From the NCBI GenBank assembly GCA_036925085.1, contig JAUPFP010000071.1, forward strand, positions 477,501 to 541,500: a stretch of DNA of 64,000 bases, in the 5' to 3' direction. The position numbers were made by a program, and so were the translations under genes. This document shows positions 37,566 through 49,915 of this stretch, one piece after another. The notes under the pieces are model-generated. The model was not told where the DNA came from, made no database searches, and saw only the letters and a list, made by a program, of their open reading frames with translations. Numbering within the stretch: position 1 is the stretch's first letter; every line of letters begins with the position of its first letter. This stretch comes from Brachycybe producta. Taxonomy: Eukaryota > Arthropoda > Diplopoda > Playtdesmida > Andrognathidae.

Positions 37566-37995
37566 TCTGCATGTGTGGCCTGACAATAACAATACAATTT
37601 TTTCTTTCAAAAAAAAAAAATTCAAAGTTTGTTATAAACCAGAACATCAAGTGATTATGCTAAAAGTATTTTCGTGACGACATTCAAAATATAACCTAAT
37701 TATGACAAAAAAATAAAAAAGATATATAATTTACTCATTTCATGCATATTTGCCATAAAAAGTTTATTTTAAAAGATACTGTCGTGAAATTAGGTTTAAC
37801 TCGATTCACTTAATATTCTATTTTCTAGCAAAGTTTAAAGTTTCTTAATAAAAGTTTGTCCTTAGCTTCTTCTGAACACAAAATTCTTATTCAGCAGCAA
37901 GTTTTACATAACAAGTATAACCTCTTTAACTTGACATATAAAATATTAAATGTAAAAGTAGTAGTATGGACTGTTGTCAGTGGAATAAAGAAGAA

Positions 37996-38015
37996 CCCCC
38001 CCCCCCCCCCCCCCC
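37996..38015. repeat. C homopolymer (20 bp)
   Basis: Poly-C tract followed by poly-A. Similar G/C tracts occur at 10576-10589, 11072-11087, 18379-18391 and 55501-55516. Confidence 0.95.
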
Positions 38016-39284
38016 AAAAAAAATATCTTTTTTGTTGCAATGCTAATAATCGTTATCGTTCACCGTGTATACAAAATGACTATTAGGGTCCTTACCATTT
38101 TGATGACATCAACCAATTAAATAGCTCAATTTCGGAGCAAAGATGTAATAGAATCTCACTCACTCTTTCTCTTTCTCACTACAATTCACTTTTCGACTAT
38201 ATTGTATACCATATGGCACAAACATCCCATTCATTAAAAAAGATTGCAAAGAAGACAGATTCATAGGCTCATAAAATCTTCCCCATTTTCCTTCAATAAG
38301 TATAACAAGTTTAGATTAGCCAATCAACTATGAAACATTTTACTCAGTAGGGTGAGTACGTGGTTGTATGATAACCACCAGTACCTCTACCAAAACCTCC
38401 TTTTTCTTCTCATTCTCTCCTTCACATAAATCCTTTTACATCTTTTTCGTTTTTCATGATCATTGCAAAGTACCCATTTTATTATGAATGAAGAGAAACA
38501 GTAAAAAAAAGATATTAAATTTAAATATGTTTAAAACAATTTCAATAAAAAAGTTACTCTGAAAACCAAAATGAGAAATGAAAGAAATGAAAGCAAAAGA
38601 AGAAATCAATGAAATTGATGAATATATTAAATGAAGTGTCCATATACAAAGTATAGAAGACTCAATTTGTGCTAAGTGACACACTTAAGAAAAAGATGAA
38701 GATGACACTCAAAAAACACATCAAGTGTATTTTCTCTATCTCACTCTAATATTTACAAACTTGTGCCTTTTAGATATAATAAAAACAAGAAATCTAAAAG
38801 TGTTGTTACAGCTAGGCTCGTCTAACATATGCAATGACATTTTCATACCAACATTTAAAGAATGAAAGAATTTCTTGTTAAACAAATTGGTAATAGGTAT
38901 TTTTGTATAGAGTTTGTATGTCCAACAACTTCAAAGAGACTAAATAATTGAAAATTAAGATTCTATTATTGTGGTTACAATATGACATGAAAAAGCAATT
39001 ATGTCTTGTTTGTCACAAATCTCATTTTGAGCAACAATTTTACAACTAATTTGGATTTGTCACTACATAACTTTAATAAAGAATACCCGAAACAAGTTCA
39101 AGTGATTTTGAGGAAAAATATAACTGTACCTTGCTTATTTAGCGCCACCCTAATAACCTAGATAAATAAAGTCATATTGCGAAAGTAAATTTACAATACT
39201 GTCTTTCAAATTAAATATATTTTTTTTTGCAGTTTGAAAGAAACCAAATTTCACATTTTTCAGGGATTTTCAAACTTTTTTTCA

Positions 39285-39515
39285 AACTCTTAATTCTTTT
39301 CTTTTTTTCCAGCAGCAACACTAATTAGTAATTGAAAGCGTCTTAGAAACTAGAACAGTTGTTGAATCACTTCATCATAATTTCAAGTTGTTATCTTTCA
39401 AAATAAACTTTTAATAGACAAAAAATAAAAAATATATATCGTCTAGCTACCCTTCTAGTTTCTAAAACACTTTCACTTTATTTTTTATTTAGCTCCTTAA
39501 AAGACCTCGATGGGA
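39285..39515. mobile_element. Foldback element family, copy 1
   Basis: The left arm (TTTCAAACTCTTAATTC, AGCGTCTTAGAAACTAGAAC, ATCTTTCAAAATAAACTTT) is answered by a right arm read in reverse (TACCCTTCTAGTTTCTAAAA, CACTTTCACTTTA, GGGAGTTTACACTTAAAA). Same wording as copies at 41955 and 44765. No coding capacity. Confidence 0.65.
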
Positions 39516-41247
39516 GTTTACACTTAAAAAAAAACAGCATAAATAAATCGTTTATCTTGAAAAATATCGTCACAGAATTACTTTTTTTTAAGTTTTCTTT
39601 ATTCTTTTAGTTTCTAACAAAATCCTGAATTCTCTGTGCTCTGGATACAAATAACATGAAAGACTTTCTGAAAATCATGAATTATGTAGCTCATTAAGAC
39701 TTCCTCTACGAGCATACACATCACAACCTTACTGAATCAAAACAAGGTTAATACAATTAACCGGTGTTATATGGTAAACTAGGTTTCTGTATTATGGAAA
39801 TATTTGAGTTTGGGGAATACTTAATGCCGTTTTCAAACTCAAAACATCTGCTGTCTTAACTAAAAATTCATTGAATGAGCAAATTAATGGTCAGTTAGAA
39901 ACCTCAATGAAGCAATTATGTTAGCATTAAACGATCTATTTGAACAAATAAGCAAACATAGGTTAGTTGGTATGCAGCACACAGTAGATGTAATGGTATT
40001 TTTGCGTGCTTATTGTCCAAAAATGTAATCAAGAAACTACATTTTAAATAGCCCACAACCTAGTCTCATCGTTGACTTTGAAAACAATTCTTGCAGTAGA
40101 CAATTGCTTAAAACTAGTTTAAGTGCGTAACAATTTACCACTTGAAAGCGTTAAAATAAACTATAAAACTACAACGGCGAGAAATTGAAATTCTTCATAG
40201 TTTTGTTGTTGGTGTTTTTAGATGGAAACCAACCACAAAATAAGCTACTAAATAACAAAACCTACAACAAAGCTCAGCTGCTAGCAGTGATCACCTACAT
40301 TCAGGGATAACCTTGATTATGGCGTAACCAAGATAATATATTTTTAAATAAAACACGAGTAATGAGCAAACACATCAACTCTCGAAATGTAAAAGAAACA
40401 AACCTTTTTTAAGACAAATTAGGCTGTATATCATGATTTAGATATGAACTATTTAAAGGAAAAGTGGTCTAAGTCGATTTTATCACGTCCAGAGATAATA
40501 AAAAGTTTCGTTATGACCTGACACCGGTTTGTGTATTAAATTATGTGGGAATATTCGTGTTCTCCTAGAGTGATCAAGGAAGGGAGTTGCGCCTTCCCTA
40601 CCATTGCTTTTAATAGGCACACATAACAAATGGACTTCGCTATAATTCACATTTTTGAAAAAAAAATGACATCACCTTTGCCTTTTAAAGAGCACATAAA
40701 AACTTTATTAAAATATATTTATATATATTTATAAAATATATTTTATTAAAATATTTAAACTTTATTTCTAACTAGAAGAGCAACCCCAATCTAGAAAAGT
40801 ATTTTTTTAAGATATCTTTAAAAATAAAACTTCCATTTGGCATTTTTGTTCTTTACGTTTTGAACAATATTCGCCATAAAAAAAATACTAAATTTCATCT
40901 TTTTTTTAGTAAATTGGGCCAAAAAAGATATATTTTTAAAAATATAGACACGAAAACATCTACTGTATATACAGAATTCCTTTACTTTTCTAGTTTCAAA
41001 TAAACTTGGAATTTCTTTTAAAACAGTCAAGGGCCTCGATTCCTCTGCATCTTATTACATATCTTAAATAAAACCCACGTCTTCAGTTTTGCTTCAGTAA
41101 TTAACCACTGTGAGAACAAACAGAATGTACAATGTACTGAAACGTCAAAAGTATAAGACAAAGAAGTGAGAAACAAAAAAAAATAAATGATGTAGTTCAT
41201 AAAACATCTGGAAACAAAAGAAAAGGTCAGTCATTCTTTCACATCTA

Positions 41248-41262
41248 CTCTCTCTCTCTCTT

Positions 41263-41322
<60 letters not shown>

Positions 41323-41336
41323 GCTCTCTCTCTCTA
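41248..41336. repeat. (CT)n microsatellite, slightly interrupted
   Basis: About 89 bp of CT with TTTCTCGCTC and GCG interruptions. Confidence 0.97.
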
Positions 41337-41954
41337 CCTTCACAATAAAAAACCTTCACTCATAGCCAAGATTACAGAAGAAAAAGAAGACAATTGTTAA
41401 TTCATCACGGGTAATCTCAAATTGTAAGAACGGAACAGAAACGAGAAAAAGAAAGACCAAAAAAAAAACCCGAATATTTCATACGTTAAGTACACACTAA
41501 GGACGACCTAACCTCTTGTGTGTATGTTCGGTCAACTTTAAATAAAAAGCCTAGACAACAAGAGGAGTGGAGAGAGAAAAAAAGCAAAAACCGAAATAAA
41601 CTGACAATAACTTGCACAACAAGCACCCTTCAAATATATAACATTATCAACATTTTTTCCCATATCTCACTTAAGCACACAATCTTTTTTTTCTTCTTCT
41701 TCTTTCTTACTACTGATAAAATCAATCAATCACATTGCTTCAATTCGGATGCTGCTGGTGTTATTGTGATGCCAATTCTCATTAACCCAAGAGGAATAAT
41801 AACTATTAGAAACTATTGTCTAACGAATTTTTATCTTCATTGAAAATCACTTCACATACCAGCCAACATCCCATCCTCCACCAAGCTAGCGCTATTTAAT
41901 ATTGAACATTGGCAAACCAAAGAATCCAAATGATTTCAAACACAACAATTAAAA

Positions 41955-42321
41955 GTGGTTTTAAAGTGTAAACACCCTCTTCAAACTTAAATTATTCTAT
42001 TTTTTTTTTCAAGAGGAAAAATTAAGAGAAACTTTAAGTGTTTTAGAAACTAGAAGGACAGCTCAATCACTTAAAAGTAATTTCATATTCATACATTTTC
42101 AAGTAAACTTTTCATGTCATTGTTTTAAACATTACCAAACTTTAAGCAGTCAACATTTTTTAATTTTTTTTTTATGTAAACTTTATTATTTTGAGAAGTT
42201 ATATCGTCATGAAAATACCATAACGTGACTCAGCTACCGTTCTAATTTCTAATACATTTTCAATTTCTCTTTAATGTTGCTCCTGAAGCACATTTTGCGC
42301 TTCAAGAGCAACATTAAACAA
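41955..42321. mobile_element. Foldback element family, copy 2 (long arms)
   Basis: Left end GGTTTTAAAGTGTAAACACC then CTCTTCAAAC. The left arm contains AAGAGAAACTTTAAGTGTTT, TAGAAACTAGAAGGACAGCT and CAATCAC. The right arm, reversed, contains GAGTCACG... as ACTCAGCTACCGTTCTAATT, CTAATACATTTTCAATTTCT and TTAATGTTGCTCCTGAAG. A terminal hairpin (42273-42321, TTTAATGTTGCTC mirrored by GAGCAACATTAAA) closes it. Confidence 0.65.
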
Positions 42322-44764
42322 GAGTTTGAAAATCAGCTGTTCATAAAACACCTTAAGGAAAGAATACATCAGACTTTATGCACACATACACATTCTGAAA
42401 TATAATATCTATGCAATGGTAAGGTATGAGAGGTCTGAGGTTCAGATAGTACCTCTGGTTGTAAACTCCCAAGGGTAAATAAGTAGTAGTATAGCTTTAC
42501 AAGATGAATTCTTTTTTTTTTAAAGTTAAACACCCAAAAGGTAAACTAACATCCACGGTTTAATATTTATTTACTCTAAAAGCATAGCACTCTCCACCAT
42601 ATGTATTTCAATTACACAAATACACGCATACGCACAAAGACGAATTAAAATATACATACATAATTATATGTATGTATTTTTTTGCTAATTAACCACTAAT
42701 AATATGATTATATTTTTCATCTAGAATGCAGTTTATGCTAAATTTTCAACAGTGACATACATTCTAGGCTCGAGTTCAAGATAAATTTTTATTTTTCGGC
42801 ATAAATGATTACTCAATTCTTGAAGCGTGACAAAACGAATTATTATTTGCCAAATTTGTAATACACACTTGTATACACAGATACATGTAGATAGCAAATT
42901 TTGCAAGACTTTTTAAAAAAACTAGGTTAAATAAAAGTTGAGCTAAAGAATAAAGAACAAGAAGAAGAAGAAAAAGAAGACGAAAAAAATCGTTTCTAAT
43001 TTGCAACGCTATTGTCATTTTTGTAAGCATCTAATTGCAAATATAATTTGCATATTGAACCTAAGATTGCATCTAGCTTTTTTATTCTCAGTTTCAAGCA
43101 ATTAGCATTCAACATTATCGAGTGTCTACGATATCAAAATTCAAAAGACGACGCTAATTGCTTGAAAGTCTTGTGAAGTTTGAAAACAACTTTTGCATGC
43201 ATGCCCATTAGTTTTGTCCATTATTACATACATATAGTATATACAAACAAATCAATAGAAATATCTCACAATTGTCTGTCATTTCTTAACAAATAAATTA
43301 GAAGATGATTGATTGATTTGTTTTGAAAATGCATCCATCTTTCATGCTCTTATTTGCGATGCCACATACACAATTGCACAGTATTTTTTTTTCCAGAACT
43401 AATTCCAAATTTTTCCTTTTTGTATATTTAAATAGCTTCATAGAATATTAATTTTTGTTTGTCAACAAGTGACTTTTTTCAAATTTTACTAAAGTGTGAC
43501 TAATTCGTAACGCCAACTTCCGTTATAGGGTTGCCACCAATTTTCATTTCAGAAATTCCTTGACTTTACCAGGTTGAGTGGCCACTCCTTTTTTTCCATT
43601 TGTACGAATTTTAAAAATTCTTAAATCTTTTTCCATTTTAAGCTTTTTTGAGACGATTTTTGGCCGTTTTTAATCACCAATTGACATTTTCGAAAATAAA
43701 TTCCCTAACTTTCCCATCTTTTAACATATGTTTTGCTAAATTCCATGGCTTTTCCTAACCCTTTCGAAAATTTTCTAATTCCCAGATTGAGTGGCAACAC
43801 TGCTGTTAATAACTCCATATAACTTCATTAATTTCTCAAATAGAAATTAGAAGTTGAACAAAAACATCTAGAATTTAAAAAAAAACTACTTCAACTGAAA
43901 TATATATAGAAATATATATAGAATTAAATTAGAAACTGTTAATTAACACTTAGGTATACATATACGAACTCGTATATATATACAGTATAATTATGTATTG
44001 TGGAGGTGATAGTATAGAATCTATCTCATGGCATCCTCATCATTATCATCCAAATAACTAACATGTTGCGCTCCATCTCGCAAAAATCCCACTGGAATCC
44101 ATGTCGCATAACAACAATAACAGTCTCGTCTCAGTGAATTCTAATTCCAAACAGCTCACGTCTAGATTTAACCTCATCACTGTCCCCTCTCGTTTCACCC
44201 ATTCCTTTTCTCTCCACCCCTTTTTTATCTCAAAAAGTAGAGTAGACAAACAAAAAAAAAATTGCCAAAAAAAAAAAAAAAAGATCGACATGATCATGAT
44301 GGTTAATGAATGTTCGTTCACTCTTATTGTGAAACAATTTTTCTTTGGAGTCCCTCCAGTGGGACACCTAGATTCAAGTAGGCGAACGCGGATCACAGAC
44401 GAAAGATTGTTTGTTCCAATATAAATTGTATTTTGTTGCCTCGAGGAAGTGCGAGGATTGGAAAAGGTGATGGAGGTATTGCCTCCAATTATAAAGTATC
44501 ATGCACACAATGGGCATCATATCCATTGTAAAAAAAAAAGAAGTGGAAATTTTACAGGGTCTTTCTAAAAGAACATTGTACACTGATTTGGTTATAATTG
44601 TTAAAATACGTTCGAACTACCGGGCGTGTGTGTCAAGCATGGAGAGTTTACTTTGTGAAACTTTAAACATTTTTTTAGTAATTATTACCTCATCACTTAT
44701 CATCAGTCGCGTTATTTTTGAAAGAACAACGTGTTCATCTGTGAACATCTGTTTGATGAACAGC

Positions 44765-44990
44765 AGATTTTTGAACTCCTTTTAATTCTGCATTTCAGAA
44801 GAGCAACACAAAAGAAAAATTGAAAGTGTGTTAAAAACTAGAAAAGTAGTTCAATTACTTAATGGTATTTATTTTAATGTTGATATCTTTCAAAATAAAC
44901 ATTTTATGCATACAAATTAATAAACTTATTTTAAAAGATATCAACATGAAAATAGTTCGAAGGGCGTTTACACTTTAAAACCCTTGTGAC
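44765..44990. mobile_element. Foldback element family, copy 3
   Basis: Left arm: TTTTTGAACTCCTTTTAATT, AATTGAAAGTGTGTTAAAAA, CTAGAAAAGTAGTTCAATTA and TTGATATCTTTCAAAATAAA. Right arm: TATTTTAAAAGATATCAACA, then GGGCGTTTACACTTTAAAAC, which is the reverse of the 41955 left terminus. Confidence 0.65.
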
Positions 44991-45182
44991 AAAAATAAGC
45001 CAAATAACTTCTAATACATATTCAATATTCAGTATTCAACGTACAGAAACCACCACAAATATGTATTACCATAACAAAAGTACAGTTCTGATTGTAAATG
45101 ATAATATACCCTAAAACCAACATTTGAAATTATGACTGTTAGAAACTAGAAATCTTCAAATGTTATTCATGAGGGTGTGTAA

Positions 45183-45560
45183 CATTTGCCCTACAGACAA
45201 GTTGCCTTATAGCCATTTTCCCTAAAGGTATATTTGCCCTAAAAACACTTGCCCTAAAAGAACATTTGTCCTAAAACCATTTACCCTAAAGGGATATTTT
45301 CCCTAAAACCACTTGCCCTAAAGAGTCATTTTCCCTAGTCAGCAGTCTAAATATATGTTATTTGGTGTAATTTGCACGCCTGTTACAGGCAGAACCTATT
45401 TAACATACTCCACCAAAAGATACAAAACCATATGAAGAGAAAAAAAATACAAAAATTAAAAAAATGTGGGTGTCTTTTTTGAGCATAGGGCATTTAAGGG
45501 CAATTGGCATTAAGACAAATGGCTTTAGGGGATGTGTTTTCAGGGCAAATGTCTATATCC
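45183..45560. mobile_element. GCCCTAAA-rich inverted-repeat element
   Basis: 45183-45340 is a degenerate array of TTTGCCCTAAAACCACTTGC-like units about 20 bp long. 45485-45560 carries the opposite strand version (AGGGCATTTAAGGGCAATTG, ACAAATGGCTTTAGGGG, CAGGGCAAATGTC). The middle (45350-45480) is unrelated AT-rich sequence. Structure of a foldback element with internally repetitive arms. Confidence 0.65.
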
Positions 45561-47342
45561 CATTCTATAACTGACAGAGTTAACTCTTAGATATCAATCT
45601 GAAAATACCTTTTGCACATTTATTATTCGAGTTTATAACACATTTTTAAAGTTACTAAGAAAAATTGGTGAAAAAACGTTCTAATATAATCAAAAATTGC
45701 TGCAAATCAATTCATGAATGTATTTAAGCAACACATTCATTCATACATGTACGTGCTCGTACGTGTTCAGAAATTATAAATTTCAAAATATAGGGACTAC
45801 TAGTACTGTATTGTCTTTTTTAAAAGACTCTGTACTTTTAGGCGGCAACAGTGAGAGAAGTAGGCCTACGTATATTGTCACTGAACGACACCAAAGTAAT
45901 TTTAACAAGTGAAATTGGTGATATGGCACAAGGGTGCAATGTTATCAACGATACAACCTGCAATAAATACCCTAGCAAACTTCTATTAAAAAAACTAGAA
46001 ACACGTCTTTTTTTGGTTCAGTACCTGGATAATCCAAATCAGTTATTTTTTTTACAGAATTCACACCAACTACTACTTGTATTTGTGTGTGTATCTAACT
46101 TATTTGTTTTGTTACCGAAGAAGAAGAAGAAAAAAAATCAGTACACATGAAGGATATCGATCGAAGGTTTCTAATGAAAAATTTCCCTGAATCTAATTGG
46201 ATGTGAATATTAACAAAACCACTGTTAGATCAAATCGAGTCATCCAACGACCCACATATAACAAGAGTAAAAGCGAAACAAGAGTTTTAAACCAAGAAAC
46301 CATATAATCGGATTAAAATAATAAGCAGCCATCTCATCTTTTGTGTTACATGCGTGGACCTCGCTCATTATAAATATTTCCCTCTAAAACACTTACTACG
46401 GTAGTTTCCTTTTTGCCAAATGTACTACTACTACTACTAATAATAATACACGACGTGGATGAGAAAACGTATAAAACAAGTGTTCAACCCCTTACTAATC
46501 AAATAACTTACACCTCAATTTTTAAAAAAAAAAAACGATGCCAAGGTCAAAATGTGGATCAAAACTACTGACATGAATAACAAACACTTATACCTTTGTT
46601 TTTCACTATTAAAGTTAACTAATTATGTATGCAATATCATGGTTATTGGAGCTTCGCTTATGGAGACTCTGGTTCAAAGGCTAAATAAATGCATCAAAAA
46701 GATGGTGCTACTGATACTTAGAGCTAAAGTCATTCCAGTTATGAACACGTTTCGTTTATCTTGCAACGTTTGTTCTAGTACATGTATAATACACTACATG
46801 CTAATGAATTTATGCACTGTTTACAGTCATGGGTGTAGCTAGGTTTTTGTTGCCACCAAAAGCAAAACTCTTGGGCGCACCCCCCACCCCCAAACAAAAT
46901 GTTTTTTTGCAATAGTAAATCATAAGAAAACAAGTGTTAATTGCAAATTGTGTAGTTTGTTATTATGAATTAAAGTTTGTAATAAATTAACAAATTGTAA
47001 AGTGTTAATATGAATTGTAAACTTTGAAGTATATGTCCATTTGTAAACACTCAATTATGGATAAATTACGCCTGTTGAGGCTCCACCAGTTCCGAATGCA
47101 GCTAATTGCGTTGTGTCAACACAGTTAACTACATTATTTGCAGGTTTAACCTGAAATTAAATAACCCTAGTATGTTTCTAGCAGTCAACATTGATTAACT
47201 TCTTAATCGCAGTTACAAAAAATATGGCAGTGGAAACGCGATATTACGAGAAAAAATTCGAAACTCCTCAGAATTTCCTTGGCAAATGATACTAAAAGTC
47301 TCTTGAAGAATATTTACCCATACAACACACATATCGTCTTAC

Positions 47343-47537
47343 CCGTTAAATGCTGTGATGTAGCGGACTAGTTGACGCCGTTCGTCGTCTTTAAATTCCC
47401 CATAGAGAAAGAACACAAAACCACCAAAAAAATCTGGAAGTGTAGGCATCGGAAGCTCTGAAGTCTCATCTTCATCATCATCATCAACATCGTCATTAGC
47501 ATAATCTCCATCACCGACAGTATTCACCTTCATTACC
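47343..47537 (-). CDS. XRCC1: XRCC1, acidic linker and first half of the C-terminal BRCT domain
   Basis: This 195-bp exon has a polypyrimidine acceptor (TTCTTTGTCTAG) and a GTAAGA donor. The first base completes an R codon from 52677-52854 and the last two bases start a G codon. After V-M-K-V-N comes an acidic stretch (DDVDDDDEDE), then LPMPTLPDFFGGFVFFLYGE, then FKDDERRQLVRYITAFN. Human XRCC1 reads LPVPELPDFFQGKHFFLYGE and FPGDERRKLIRYVTAFNG at this place. The match over about 45 residues is close enough to name the gene. This half of the domain carries the first strands and helix of the C-terminal BRCT (BRCT II), which in vertebrates binds DNA ligase III. An in-frame ATG just upstream lies in the intron and is not a real start. 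Confidence 0.97.
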
Positions 47538-48817
47538 CTAGACAAAGAAAAGAAAAATTCAAAAGAAAAATAAAAGACCTAAAGAAGAAGCAAAAAAAAC
47601 ATGCGCACAAACACAATGAGCCCACGACGATCGAAAAGAACCTCTTAATGCTTTCAAACAAACAAACAAAAGCTTCAGTGTGTTTTTTAAGCATAACAAA
47701 CACGAAACCGATAACCTGTTAACTGTCGAAAGAAAACCATTAAAATGGCTCTTCAACTAACAGAATTGATGAACAATTATTATTTCTATAGCCAAATAAT
47801 CTTTTCTTTACTTGTTTCAAATAATTACATTCCCTATGACTGTCATTTATCATTTTTTTTAATCAAAATAAAGAAAGTAATGCTTAAAATTGGTAAATAA
47901 GTTATCACCTTATCATTTGAAATTAAAGAACTGAAATTTTTGTGATAAATTAAAAATATAACTGGGTATGCGCTTTTAAAACTTACTACAGTATGTATGA
48001 GGTACCAATCATGTCAAAGATATAGCAAGTTTTTTTTATGTAGTTCAATTTTTGATAAATAATTGAAATTTTGGCATGAAATCGTCTCACATGCTTACAA
48101 ACTGAACACATCCAAATGTAAAATTTTAATTCCGACAAAAGGCAGACGTAAGCGTACGTAGAATTGAATAAAAGCTAAACTAGATAAACAAAACTTACCG
48201 GAACAATCAATAAAACAAACTGAATAAGCGCTAATCTAAATAGTGATGGAAAATGAAAACTAATTCAAGATCAAAATCACATTTTTTTTGCAATTTTGTA
48301 TAATACAGCAAGCCACAAATACAAAATGCGTCGCATTTTTGCAATTTTACAATTACATGTACTAGTTTAGTTTAAGCACAAATAGGCAATTTTAAAATTG
48401 TTTTGACACAATTATTATCGTTTGTTTAGTCTATTCAAAAAGCTTTATAGAAGGTGCTTAAAGCCTCGTTCAAGCAGCTCCCATATAACTTAATGCACAA
48501 TAAGAATGGTTAAATGACACCATTTAAAACAATAAAAGTTACATTAGGATTACAGAACAGGCTCGCGAATATTTGCATAAGCCTGTCTACAGGTGGCACA
48601 AAATTGCAAAAGGTCAAATTCCACAGCAACACATCGGCAAAGGTCAACTAGTGAAATTAACTGTAGATCTTCTGTAAATAGTCTACATCAGACTATTAGA
48701 TTTCGATTTTAATGTTTTTTAATTTCAAAAATTATTCTGCAAGCAGCAGAAGGTCAATGGCAGAGGAAAAAAAGTTGAATTATAGTATTTGAAATGCGTT
48801 GTCAAAACCTCAAAATA

Positions 48818-49344
48818 CTAGTAGGGTAGCCCGTCCTAGGACGATAAAATTTACAAAAAAATCATTTGTAAGTTTCTTTTTATGATGAAAATTTTTTTCC
48901 ATCGCTTGATCACACGGGTTACTTTTTAAAGAGACCATTACTTCTAGAAATTTCTTGTCAAAATATCATCAAGATATACCTAATGATTGCCAAAAATTTT
49001 AAAATTAAAAATAATTCATTAAAATCATAAAAAAATTAAAAATTAAGTGACTTTTATGAGTCACCAAACAACGCCATTTTAAATTTATAAAAACAAAAGT
49101 CAACCCCTCAATTAAGTGGCAAATCATATTTCCATAATTCCTTAATTAAATACATGTGTTTCTTTATTCATATTCAACTCAATGCATTCTTCCAATCAAC
49201 TTGAGAGAGTATGGCATTTTTGCCCTAAAACCATTTGATAAATCTTTAAGAGCCCGTGTCCTAGGAAAGTTTATGTTTAACTTAAAATAAACATTTGTAC
49301 CTTTCTTCTTAAATTTAAGTTAATAATAAGGGATCCACTGCTAG
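48818..49344 (-). mobile_element. Second Helitron-like family, single copy G
   Basis: On the minus strand it ends with hairpin CCGTCCTAGGACGG, then GCTACCCTACTAG followed by T, the same architecture as the other family but different sequence. The body is AT-rich and non-coding; AGCCCGTGTCCTAGGAAAG recurs at 49251-49269. The 5' end is placed at the ACTGCTAGTT junction next to copy F and is uncertain. Confidence 0.45.
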
Positions 49345-49368
49345 TTATATATGTAATATCCCAGGTCT

Positions 49369-49401
<33 letters not shown>

Positions 49402-49815
49402 GAGTAACAAAAACCATTGAAGCACGTCGGAATTTATATAAATTTGAATAAATGAACCGTTTTTTTTCTCAAGGTCAACTATATGTTGAACTCTTCCTTT
49501 GGAAAGTGTAGAGGGGGAGAGAGAAAAGTGGGAGGGGTGAGGGGAAAAGTTTGGAAAGTGTAGAAGGGGAGAGAGAAAAGTGGGAGGGGGAGCGGGGAAA
49601 AGGTTGGAAAGTGTAGAAGGGGAGAGAGAGAAAAGTGGGAGGAAGTGAGGGGAAAAGGTTGGAAAGTGTAGAAGGGAAGAGAGAGAGAGAGAGAAAAGTG
49701 GGAGGGAGTGACTGAAATTGAAATGAAAGGAGTAAAAAAAAGGAAAAAACGACGCACATGCGCACAATTGCCTGTGAATTTTGCTCCCGTCATTTATGAC
49801 GGGCTACCCCACTAG
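49345..49815 (+). mobile_element. Helitron-like element, copy F (short form)
   Basis: Starts ATATATGTAATATCCCAGGT, has a GT dinucleotide tract (49373-49400), the GTCGGAATTTATATAAATTT box, four purine-rich minisatellite units of about 55 bp (49500-49710), then GCGCACAATTGCCTGTGAAT and hairpin CCCGTCATTTATGACGGG, GCTACCCCACTAG and T. Only one arm of the internal palindrome is present. Confidence 0.8.
49500..49710 (+). repeat. Purine-rich minisatellite in copy F (~4 units of ~55 bp)
   Basis: Repeated phrases GGAAAGTGTAGAAGGGGAGA, GAGAAAAGTGGGAGG and GTGAGGGGAAAAGGTT. The same unit occurs about three times in copy B and once in C, D and E, so copy number differs between family members. Confidence 0.85.
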
Positions 49816-49837
49816 TTTTTAAATAAACATTGAATGA

Positions 49838-49915
49838 TAGAAGCAGGATTCGAACTACCAACTGCACAGTGGGTATACAGAGATGCTACCACATGGGCTA
49901 TTCAGACAATCGTCA
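49838..49915 (-). other. tRNA-like (SINE-like) remnant
   Basis: The minus strand reads CATGTGGTAGCATCTCTG and, 30 nt later, GGTAGTTCGAATCCTGC, resembling pol III A and B boxes. I could not fold a clean cloverleaf (the T stem is mismatched), so it is not called a tRNA. Confidence 0.3.

Larger units (their letters stand above)
35033..47342 (-). other. XRCC1: XRCC1 intron (12.3 kb) in the BRCT domain
   Basis: GT-AG intron joining the F-N-G and R-L-E-E-Y halves of the BRCT domain. It holds small MITEs (35536, 36934), GA/CT microsatellites (36585, 41248), a C tract (37996), three copies of a foldback family (39285, 41955, 44765) and a GCCCTAAA-rich inverted-repeat element (45183-45560). Around 46830-46900 a short GC-richer stretch with a C-rich tail looks like another old element end. 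No host exon seen. Confidence 0.85.

Noticed and set aside
46552..46842. 96-codon plus-strand frame in the XRCC1 intron
   Set aside because: No homology recognised; ends in a stretch that looks like a transposon terminus (TCATGGGTGTAGCTAGG).
47538..47545. ATG that would start the BRCT reading frame as an independent gene
   Set aside because: It lies before the TTCTTTGTCTAG acceptor; the XRCC1 phase from the upstream exon joins exactly at 47537.
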